Below are positions 40,618-47,645 of a DNA stretch of 64,000 nucleotides, one piece after another (position 1 is the stretch's first letter; each line of letters starts with the position of its first letter). A program made the position numbers and the translations under genes. Under the pieces are notes generated by a model, which ran no database searches, was not told the DNA's origin, and saw only the letters and a list, made by a program, of their open reading frames with translations. The stretch spans positions 1,922,001-1,986,000 of the forward strand of contig NZ_CP119989.1 of assembly GCF_029338555.1 (NCBI RefSeq), given 5' to 3'. Source of the DNA: Halobaculum marinum (lineage in GTDB: Archaea; Halobacteriota; Halobacteria; Halobacteriales; Haloferacaceae).

Positions 40618-40730
40618 CCTCGCGGACGCGACTCACCAACCGACGTTTCCGATTTTTGTCACCCGCCGAGCGGTCGCGCCGTGTTGTTCGTTCGACACTA
40701 CGCTTCAGTCCTGATAGCCTGAAACGAACG

Positions 40731-40738
40731 TTTATACA
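40731..40738 (+). promoter_or_regulatory. TATA-like element of the pilin-like gene at 40761
   Basis: TTTATACA, preceded by a purine-rich GAAACGAAC, is centred about 27 nt before the ATG at 40761. A leaderless transcript is expected. Confidence 0.6.
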
Positions 40739-40760
40739 CCGGCTTCACGTTGTGCGCACG

Positions 40761-42185
40761 ATGCCTTCAGGGGGGACGCGAGACAGACGGGCGCAGGGTG
40801 ACGTGATCGGGATCGTCCTGTTGCTCGCGATCACCGTCGTCGGCGCGACGACCGTCGTCGCGCTCGGCGGCGACGCCATCGACGGAGTCCAGTCGTCGGC
40901 GACCACCGGCGCCGCCGAGCAGTCGATGACCCAGTTCGACTCCAAGGCCAGCCTCGTCGCCCACGGCGAGAGCGACACCCAACGCGTCCGCCTCGCGGGC
41001 GCCGCGAACGCCCAACGGGCCGTCGAACCCGACGCCGGGTGGTTGAACATCACCGTCCGGAACGCGACGACCGGGGCGGTCAAGGAGCGACTCGGCAACG
41101 TCACGCTCGGTGCGGTCGTCTACCGCGACGACGACGCGGAGGTCGCCTACCAGGGCGGCGGCGTCTGGCGACGCACCCCGGGCGGGAGTTCGATGGTGTC
41201 GCCGCCGGAGTTCCACTACCGCGGGACGACGCTCACGCTGCCGCTGGTTCGCGTCGCCGGCGACGAGCGACTCGACGACGAGGTAGTGGTCCGACGCGGC
41301 GACACGTCGACGGCAGTGTACCCGAACGCGAGCGCGGGGTACGCGAACCCGCTCGACAAGGGGAAAGTCGTGATCACCGTCGGCAGCGCGTACTACGATG
41401 CGTGGGGCCGCTTCTTCGAACAGCGGACCAGTGGGCAGGTGACGGTCGACGACGCGAACGAGACCGTGACCATCGAGTTGGTCGTCCCCTTCGACACAGA
41501 GTTCGACAACGCCGTCGCCTCGACCGCGCCCGGCGGTATCGACGCGAACCCCGGTCCACCTCCGAACCCGTACCGCGTCGGCGTCTTCCAACCGTCTGCC
41601 GACGAGTTGATCGAGTCCCGGGTGGACGAGTGCCGAACCGACGCCGGCGCCTGCAACGAGTCGGCGCCGCCGGGAACGCTCGTGGGGCCCGAGACGTACT
41701 TCGTCGACGGCGACTACGCCGGCGATCTCGACGTGAACACGACCGACGGGAACGTGAGCCTCGTCGTCGCCAACGACTTCGAACCGGAGAGCGTCACCGT
41801 CTCTGGCGACGGCACGTTCACCGTGTACGTCCGCAACGACGTCGAGGTCGACGGCGGCGACTCCATCAACGACGGCGGGGACGCCGAGGCCGTTCGCGTC
41901 GTCGTCCACTCCGACGGCGACGTGGACTTCAACGGAAAGTACCGGTTCATCGGCTTCCTGTACGCGCCTGGCTCCGACATCGACCTCAACGGCGGCGGTG
42001 GCAAGAACCACAAGAACGTCGAGGGCGGGATCATCGGCGAGACCATCGACGTGAACGGCAAGCCGAACAAGTTCGAGTACGACCCGACGGTCGCCGCCAT
42101 CGACCTCGACGTGACCGCCAGCGCGGCCCCGCGGATCACCTTCCTCCACGTGTCCGTCACCGAAGTCGACGTCGACGAGGACTGA
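40761..42185 (+). CDS. large pilin-like surface protein with a C-terminal repeat-rich domain
   Basis: A 474-residue protein of the haloarchaeal DUF7289 type. Residues 10-45 hold an N-terminal pilin-like helix (Q-G-D-V-I-G-I-V-L-L-L-A-I-T-V-V-G-A). Residues 50-290 are an exposed beta-rich domain with several N-x-S/T sites. The last part (about 310-450) has short beta-strand repeats (V-D-G-D-Y-A-G-D-L-D-V, V-Y-V-R-N-D-V-E-V-D-G-G, V-D-F-N-G-K-Y-R-F-I-G-F-L-Y-A-P-G-S) like the DUF7305 or polymer-forming domains of bacterial pilus tip-type proteins. It may be a minor pilin or adhesin. Convergent with the pilin-like gene at 42216. Confidence 0.78.
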   Translation: MPSGGTRDRRAQGDVIGIVLLLAITVVGATTVVALGGDAIDGVQSSATTGAAEQSMTQFDSKASLVAHGESDTQRVRLAGAANAQRAVEPDAGWLNITVRNATTGAVKERLGNVTLGAVVYRDDDAEVAYQGGGVWRRTPGGSSMVSPPEFHYRGTTLTLPLVRVAGDERLDDEVVVRRGDTSTAVYPNASAGYANPLDKGKVVITVGSAYYDAWGRFFEQRTSGQVTVDDANETVTIELVVPFDTEFDNAVASTAPGGIDANPGPPPNPYRVGVFQPSADELIESRVDECRTDAGACNESAPPGTLVGPETYFVDGDYAGDLDVNTTDGNVSLVVANDFEPESVTVSGDGTFTVYVRNDVEVDGGDSINDGGDAEAVRVVVHSDGDVDFNGKYRFIGFLYAPGSDIDLNGGGGKNHKNVEGGIIGETIDVNGKPNKFEYDPTVAAIDLDVTASAAPRITFLHVSVTEVDVDED

Positions 42186-42215
42186 GCCGGGCTTGAGTGC
42201 TCCCCCGGCGGCGCC

Positions 42216-42968
42216 TCATCGCTCCAGTCGCACCGTGATTGCCGTCTGTTGGACGACGACGCTCTCGACGCCAGTGATCCGGTAGGTCACGTCGCCGTCG
42301 TCGGGGTTCGCGTCGATCGGCTCCATCCCCTGGGATTCGAAGTACTGCCCCCACGCGCCCGCCCACGGTGAGGTGACGGTGACGGTCACGTTGACGTCGG
42401 ACACGTCGTCGGAGTGGAGGTCAGCGGCGACGCCGCGTCCGACGACATCCGTGCGTACCAACACGGTAGAACTGCCGCCGAGGGCGGTCCGGTCGTCCAC
42501 TCGCTGTGCGATCACGAGGGGGATCATCGCGTGGTCGTCCCCGACCACCCACCCGGGACCGTCTCGCATCACGGACGCGCCGCGGTCGTCGCGCACGACC
42601 GCGCCGTACGTCGACGCGACGGTGGTGTCGTCACGCGAGTAGGTGATCGGCGTACTGGTCGCGTTCAGCGTGAAGTTCTCCCCCGTGCTCGCGTCGACCG
42701 CCTCGATGGACACCTCCGTCGACTCGTTCACCGCGAGCACGCCACCGTTGAGTTTGATCTCGGTCGCGCGACTCGGCGCACCGTCGCGAGCCATGTCGTC
42801 GACGTTGTCGTCGAGCACGTCGAACGCCCGCTCCATGTTCTCCAACTGCTCGTCCGTGCGGAGGTCTTGCAGTGCGGGGTACCCCATCGCGTACACCGTC
42901 CCCACCGTCAACACGATCAGCGAGAACACGAGCACGAAGCCGATCGCGTCGCTCTGTGCGCGGTTCAC
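42216..42968 (-). CDS. pilin-like protein (DUF7289 type), last gene of the pil operon
   Basis: A 250-residue protein with an N-terminal pilin-like helix at about 6-28 (S-D-A-I-G-F-V-L-V-F-S-L-I-V-L-T-V-G-T-V-Y) and an exposed domain. A segment G-A-W-G-Q-Y-F-E-S-Q-G-M near residue 208 mirrors D-A-W-G-R-F-F-E-Q-R-T in the larger protein at 40761, so the two are related. Its start overlaps the preceding stop by 4 nt (42965-42968). It is the last of five small pilin-like genes after the ATPase and platform genes, and is probably a minor pilin. Confidence 0.78.
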   Translation of the reverse strand: MNRAQSDAIGFVLVFSLIVLTVGTVYAMGYPALQDLRTDEQLENMERAFDVLDDNVDDMARDGAPSRATEIKLNGGVLAVNESTEVSIEAVDASTGENFTLNATSTPITYSRDDTTVASTYGAVVRDDRGASVMRDGPGWVVGDDHAMIPLVIAQRVDDRTALGGSSTVLVRTDVVGRGVAADLHSDDVSDVNVTVTVTSPWAGAWGQYFESQGMEPIDANPDDGDVTYRITGVESVVVQQTAITVRLER

Positions 42969-43462
42969 GCCGACTGCACCTCCAGTTGCCCACCGGTGTA
43001 CACGATCTCCACGTCGCCGCCCGAGACGCTCGCAGGCGCCACGGTCGTGTTCGTCGCCGCGGCGACGGTGACGGTCACGTCCACGCTTGAGGCGGCCAAC
43101 TCGATGGTCACCGGGTCACCCGGCGTAATCGTCACCGTGTAGCGCGTCCCCGAGACGGCGTCCGGATACGTCCCCCGAACCACGACCTCGTCGCCACCGG
43201 CGACGACGAGTCTGTCTGCGGCCATCAGCCGCGACGAGAGCTGCTGGCCGACGACTTCCAGCGCCTCCTGAGTGGTCGCTGTCCGCTGGCTGTCGACGGT
43301 ACCGCCGGCGGCGATGAGGAGGCCGCTGATCAACAGCGCGGTGATGCCCAGCGTGAGGACGTACGAGAGTGCGGTGCTGGTGGCGCGGTCGCGGGCCGGA
43401 CGCGTCCGGCACCCTCCCAGCCCGCTCGACGCCGCCGTTCCGGGCGGGCGGCGGTCAGTCAT
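42965..43462 (-). CDS. pilin-like protein (DUF7266 type)
   Basis: A 165-residue protein. A polar N terminus (about 1-27) precedes a hydrophobic helix (A-L-S-Y-V-L-T-L-G-I-T-A-L-L-I-S-G-L-L-I-A-A) at about 29-50, and the rest is a beta-rich domain with a repeating V-T-V-T-V pattern. It has the features of the haloarchaeal pilin-like proteins named DUF7266. It overlaps both neighbours by a few nt (8 nt with the gene upstream). A minor pilin or pilus-assembly part is likely. Confidence 0.75.
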   Translation of the reverse strand: MTDRRPPGTAASSGLGGCRTRPARDRATSTALSYVLTLGITALLISGLLIAAGGTVDSQRTATTQEALEVVGQQLSSRLMAADRLVVAGGDEVVVRGTYPDAVSGTRYTVTITPGDPVTIELAASSVDVTVTVAAATNTTVAPASVSGGDVEIVYTGGQLEVQSA

Positions 43463-44492
43463 CGTGCTCACCCGGGGCGACCCGGACCGTCTCCCCGTAC
43501 ACCAACTCTGTTGTCTGATACCGGATCGGTATCTCGACAGCGTACACGGCGGGGACGTGGTACGGCGACCCACCGACCGGGTCGGGGTTGACGGTGGCGA
43601 GCACGAGTTCGTCCGCCCGGCTCTCGGCAGTCAGGTCGTACGTGCCGACGGCGTTCGTTCCGTTGTCGAAGCGGAGGTCGAACTCCCCCGACGTTCCGGC
43701 GGCCCAGTCGAGTCCCCTACACGGGTCCCCCGCGAGGGTGCCGCGGGTGAAGTCGACCGTCGCGGTCACGGCGTCGACCGAACAGACCTCGCTCGCACCC
43801 GCCGCCCCCGGCGGGCGTACCGCGACGGCGACGTGGTCGGTCGATGCGTTTCGGTAGAGGTACGCCCTCCAGCGCTCGGTCCCGTTGTCGACGACGACGG
43901 TGAACGCTCCCGACAGCGAGTCAGCCTCGGTCGTCGCGAGCGAGGCGCGGTCGACCGTCGCGACGAACGCCCGGACGCCCTCGGTGTCGCCGACGACGGT
44001 CCAGTCGCTGGTGCTCTGGTTCGATTCGAACGCACGGGTGTCGTCGGTGTGGCGAACGAGGGTACCATTGACGTACGTCGCGGCGTCGGTGTCGGCCCGG
44101 GCGCCGGCGGCACCTCGTGCTGCCGACCCGCGCAACAGGTCGTCGAACGTCGCCACGCCGTCGGAGACGTTCGCCGTCAGTTCGGACCGATCGTCGTACT
44201 CGGCAGCGTTCTCGCGCTCGACGATTCCACCGACGCCGTCGATGACCGAGGCGCGGTACCCCAGCGCATCGTGCTCGCCGACGCCGTTGTCGCGGGTGGC
44301 GAGGTTCTCGGTGTAGATGGCGGTGTTGGCGAGCAACACGAGCGCCACCAACACGACCGCGAGCGCGAGCCCAGTGACGAGGACGAGTTGTCCGCGGTCC
44401 ACCCCTCGTCCGCCGTTCGAACCACTCGATTCGTCGTTCGGAGGTCGTCCGTCGCCGGCCGCGCCGCCGACGAGTCGTCTCAGATCCGCCAT
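43455..44492 (-). CDS. pilin-like protein (DUF7261 type)
   Basis: A 345-residue protein with an N-terminal polar part (1-32), a helix at about 34-58 (R-G-Q-L-V-L-V-T-G-L-A-L-A-V-V-L-V-A-L-V-L-L-A-N-T-A-I-Y-T), and a large exposed acidic domain with a C-x-n-C pair (about residues 240 and 260) that could form a disulfide, plus several N-x-S/T sites. It is of the haloarchaeal DUF7261 type. It overlaps the neighbours in the operon (13 nt upstream, 8 nt downstream). Confidence 0.77.
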   Translation of the reverse strand: MADLRRLVGGAAGDGRPPNDESSGSNGGRGVDRGQLVLVTGLALAVVLVALVLLANTAIYTENLATRDNGVGEHDALGYRASVIDGVGGIVERENAAEYDDRSELTANVSDGVATFDDLLRGSAARGAAGARADTDAATYVNGTLVRHTDDTRAFESNQSTSDWTVVGDTEGVRAFVATVDRASLATTEADSLSGAFTVVVDNGTERWRAYLYRNASTDHVAVAVRPPGAAGASEVCSVDAVTATVDFTRGTLAGDPCRGLDWAAGTSGEFDLRFDNGTNAVGTYDLTAESRADELVLATVNPDPVGGSPYHVPAVYAVEIPIRYQTTELVYGETVRVAPGEHDD

Positions 44493-45082
44493 ACGACGAT
44501 GCGCACCTCCATAACACCGTACAGCGGTCCGTCGGGGTCGGCGTCCCCGGCGTAGAACTCGCGGTCGGGGTCCGACGCCACCGTCTCAAGCGTACGGCTT
44601 CCGCCGTCGACGCGGTCGTCGTCGTACAGGGTGGCCGTCCGACTGGCCGCGACGGCGTTGTCGCTCGGCGACCCCATGTAGACGACGCGGGTGCGTCCCT
44701 GCCCGCCGCTCACGGTCCGATAGCGGAGTTCCACGTTGTACGCCACCCGTTCGTCGCCGAACGTCCGATTCAACGTCTCGCCGAAGGCGGTCGCGCTGAA
44801 CGCCGAGTTGGCGTTCTCGTACACGCCGCCTTCGCCGCTGTCGATGAACCGGTCGCCCGAGGAGTTCCAGTGGAGTATCGCCGGCGCGAGCGTTCCGTTG
44901 GCCTCTGCGGCGGCGAGGACGCCCTCCGCGACGGCCCCTTGTTGGTTCTCGATGTGTTGGTTGGACGTACTCGCCGTCAGGGGCGTGACCGCAGTCGCCT
45001 GGAGGGCGAACAGGACGCCGCTCAACAGGATGAGCGCCGCGGCGAACCCCTCCAGCGTGTGTGCTTGGGCGCGCACGGTCAC
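44480..45082 (-). CDS. pilin-like protein (DUF7288 type)
   Basis: A 200-residue protein that starts at GTG 45082 (V-T-V-R-A-Q-A-H-T-L-E-G-F), coupled by a GTGA overlap to the gene before. The helix at about 12-33 (T-L-E-G-F-A-A-A-L-I-L-L-S-G-V-L-F-A-L-Q) carries a glutamate near the position of the conserved pilin E5. The exposed domain follows. It is of the DUF7288 haloarchaeal type. A longer open frame further upstream runs through the preceding gene and is not coding. Confidence 0.76.
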   Translation of the reverse strand: MTVRAQAHTLEGFAAALILLSGVLFALQATAVTPLTASTSNQHIENQQGAVAEGVLAAAEANGTLAPAILHWNSSGDRFIDSGEGGVYENANSAFSATAFGETLNRTFGDERVAYNVELRYRTVSGGQGRTRVVYMGSPSDNAVAASRTATLYDDDRVDGGSRTLETVASDPDREFYAGDADPDGPLYGVMEVRIVVWRI

Positions 45083-45600
45083 CACACCCTCACGGTCACG
45101 AGGGCGTCGTCGCCGTCGATCAAGACTGCCCGGCGAGACACCGACACGTCGGCACTGTGCGGCGGGGTGGGACCCGCGGCGTGGAGCGTCCCCCCACCAG
45201 TCCGGTCGACGGTGACGTTGAGCGTCCGGGCGGGCGAGGCGACCCCCAAGGCGCCCTGCAGGTCGCTCGCGTCTGTGTCGAACCGGCAGTCTGCGTCGGC
45301 GCCGCCGGTGTCGAAGAAGTCCGCGGTGCACGTCGCGTTCAACACGGCGGGTCGCGCGGGGTCGTCGACGAGCAGGTCCCCGGTAAGCCGGTCGACCGCC
45401 CGGTCTGCGATGACCGTCGCGTCGGTCGCGTCGCTCGTGAACGGCGTCGTCAGCGACGGCGCGAACGCGAACACGAACGCGACGACCAGCAGGAACACGC
45501 TGATCCCGACCGCGTAGTCGATTGTCGTCTGCCCGCGGTCGGTGGTGGTCGTCGGCACCGTCGTGTCCGGCGCCGTCGTCGTGGTCCCCCCAGAGGACAT
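45079..45600 (-). CDS. pilin-like protein (DUF7287 type)
   Basis: A 173-residue protein. A Thr-rich N terminus (1-22) leads into R-G-Q-T-T-I-D-Y-A-V-G-I-S-V-F-L-L-V-V-A-F-V-F-A-F-A-P at about 22-48, a pilin-like helix, and then a small exposed domain with a C-x-n-C pair (T-C-T-A and D-C-R-F) that is probably oxidised. It resembles DUF7287 proteins. Its start overlaps the platform gene stop at 45600 by 1 nt, and its stop overlaps the next start by 4 nt. Confidence 0.76.
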   Translation of the reverse strand: MSSGGTTTTAPDTTVPTTTTDRGQTTIDYAVGISVFLLVVAFVFAFAPSLTTPFTSDATDATVIADRAVDRLTGDLLVDDPARPAVLNATCTADFFDTGGADADCRFDTDASDLQGALGVASPARTLNVTVDRTGGGTLHAAGPTPPHSADVSVSRRAVLIDGDDALVTVRVW

Positions 45601-47645
45601 CAGGCCACCACCACCCAGACGCCGAGCGCGACCGACAGCAAGATGACGACGAACTTCATCCCGCTGATGAGGTCGGCGCTGCGGATGTAGCCCGCGATGA
45701 CTCCCGACAGCACCGCTTGGATCGTCACCGCGTGGAAGAACAGCACCGACAGGCGGTCGACGTTGACGCCGCCGGCGAACCCGCCGGAGCCGAGGCCGCC
45801 ACCTCCACCCCCGCCGCCCGTGCTCCCGGCCTGCGCCGTGAGTCCGGCGAGCACGTCGAGGAAGCGCAGTTTTAGGATCGCCATCACGGCGAGCAGCGTG
45901 AGGTACGTCATCAAGATGATCGCCACCTGCATCCGCGAGCGCGACTTCCGCTCGCGGTCGATGTCGTCCTGGTTCTCCGACGCCTGCGCGGCGGTCGTCA
46001 GCACGTCCGTGATCTGACTCGACGCCTGCTGGGCCTCCGAGATGAGCTTCACCGTCCGCGCGAGTCGCGGGATGTGGTACTTGTTGTTGAACTCGACGAG
46101 CGCCTCCCGGAGGCTCATTCCGTAGTTCACCTTCGCGTACATCACGTCGAACTCCTCAGCGAGTTTCCCGGTGGAGGTGTCCGCCGTCGTTCGAATCGAC
46201 TCCAGAAGCGTCTGGCCGGTGTCGTTCGCCGAGGAGAGCTTCCGGAGGTTGTCCGAGAGCTTGTTCGTGATGCCCGAGCGCCGGATCTGGTGCCACTCGT
46301 AGAAGAACACGAGCGGAATCAGCGTCACGTACGCCGGGATGTACACCCACACGAACGTCGCCCACACGGGCCGCTCGATGAACCCCTGGAACGACAGCGG
46401 CGCGTCGCCCGACGCGACCGCGAACCCGAGCAACACGAGCGTCGCGGGCAGCGTCAGCGCCAGCGTGAACAGCGGGTTGTCGCGGAAGAACACGTGCGGC
46501 GCCTGTAACAGCTCTCGCGTCTGGTAGTTCCCCTCGCGCGAACGGATGCGGTCGAACACCGAGAAGTCGCCCGTGAACACCTCGACGAGGCCGAGGTGGA
46601 GCAGGCCACTGCGCTGTTCCTCGACGAAGTGGTCGTCGACGCCGCCCGGTTCGAGGTAGCCGTCGCCGGGTTCGTCGCGTTTCACCGTCGAGACGAGCAC
46701 GAGGAACCCGACGCCGATGAGCGGCGTGAGGAGGTAGACGGTCGCCGTCAGCAGGAAGTCCTGGCCCTGGCCGAGCATCGACATGATGACGAGGATGATG
46801 ATGAGCAGGAGCGGGAACAGCGAGAGCGTCATGTACATCTCCCCGAACAGCTCCAGCGTCTCCAGCGTCAGCTCCTGCTGCTGTTTCGCGGTCCGCAGGT
46901 GTTTCTCCTTCTTGTCGTAGAGGAACCGCTCCATGTCGCCGCCGGAGTTGATGATCGACAGCATGTCCGTGAGGAACTGCGCGAGGTCCTCGCTGGGGGT
47001 CTCGATGGCCTGCTGGCGCACCGCGTTCCGGTAGTCGGTGCCGAAGTAGTTCGTCTCTTGGACGATGCTCTGGAACTCCTTGGCGACTTCGCCGTACGTG
47101 TCGTCAGCTTTCGCCATCGCTTCCAGAATCTCCAACTGGTTCAGCCCTCCCACCGAGAGGGCGTACATGAACGACACCGCGTCCGCCAGCAGCATATTGA
47201 TCTCGCGTTTTCGCGCGTCGGCGCGCTGGTACGGAATCGCCAGCAGCGTGCCAAAGCCCATGCCGAAGCCGATGCTCCCGAAGACGACGCCGCCGACGAT
47301 CACCGCCGCCGGCACCGTGAGCGACTCCAGGAACGCCGCCGTCTCGGCGGAGTCGACCGGGATGCCGAGTCCGACAGACTCCGCGGTGACGAGGCCGAGG
47401 GCGAACACGCCCCAGCCGACGAGCATCCCGAGGACCCACAGGACGGCGCCGACGAGGACGCCGACGCCCATCGCCCGCGAGACGTACAACTCGACTGGCT
47501 GGTTCATCCGCGCTGCCGTCAGTTTCTCGTCGACGCTGCCGACGAAGTCGCCGTCCTCGTCGAATACCCGCTGGAACAGCGGGTAGAACGCGTCCGCGAA
47601 CCCCGCCGCGTCCCCGAAGCCACCGGAGTCGGTGTCGAGGCTCAT
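45600..47645 (-). CDS. pilC: archaeal type II/IV secretion membrane platform (PilC/TadC type), copy 1
   Basis: A 681-residue membrane protein. Two copies of the type II secretion F fold are seen: residues about 60-330 (with a cytoplasmic helical bundle containing N-Y-F-G-T-D-Y-R-N-A-V-R-Q-Q) and about 395-620 (with V-N-Y-G-M-S-L-R-E-A-L-V-E-F-N-N). Eight or nine membrane helices are spread among them. A glycine-rich loop (G-S-T-G-G-G-G-G-G-G-L-G) lies near 620-632. This is the membrane platform that works with the ATPase at 47646-50633 to assemble type IV pili. The ATPase stop and this start are directly adjacent. Confidence 0.9.
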   Translation of the reverse strand: MSLDTDSGGFGDAAGFADAFYPLFQRVFDEDGDFVGSVDEKLTAARMNQPVELYVSRAMGVGVLVGAVLWVLGMLVGWGVFALGLVTAESVGLGIPVDSAETAAFLESLTVPAAVIVGGVVFGSIGFGMGFGTLLAIPYQRADARKREINMLLADAVSFMYALSVGGLNQLEILEAMAKADDTYGEVAKEFQSIVQETNYFGTDYRNAVRQQAIETPSEDLAQFLTDMLSIINSGGDMERFLYDKKEKHLRTAKQQQELTLETLELFGEMYMTLSLFPLLLIIILVIMSMLGQGQDFLLTATVYLLTPLIGVGFLVLVSTVKRDEPGDGYLEPGGVDDHFVEEQRSGLLHLGLVEVFTGDFSVFDRIRSREGNYQTRELLQAPHVFFRDNPLFTLALTLPATLVLLGFAVASGDAPLSFQGFIERPVWATFVWVYIPAYVTLIPLVFFYEWHQIRRSGITNKLSDNLRKLSSANDTGQTLLESIRTTADTSTGKLAEEFDVMYAKVNYGMSLREALVEFNNKYHIPRLARTVKLISEAQQASSQITDVLTTAAQASENQDDIDRERKSRSRMQVAIILMTYLTLLAVMAILKLRFLDVLAGLTAQAGSTGGGGGGGGLGSGGFAGGVNVDRLSVLFFHAVTIQAVLSGVIAGYIRSADLISGMKFVVILLSVALGVWVVVA

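Noticed and set aside
40767-42149. 460-codon minus-strand frame opposite the pilin-like gene at 40761
   Set aside because: Shadow frame: low-information V, D, R and A composition, no start signal, and the plus strand has a TATA box at the right place.
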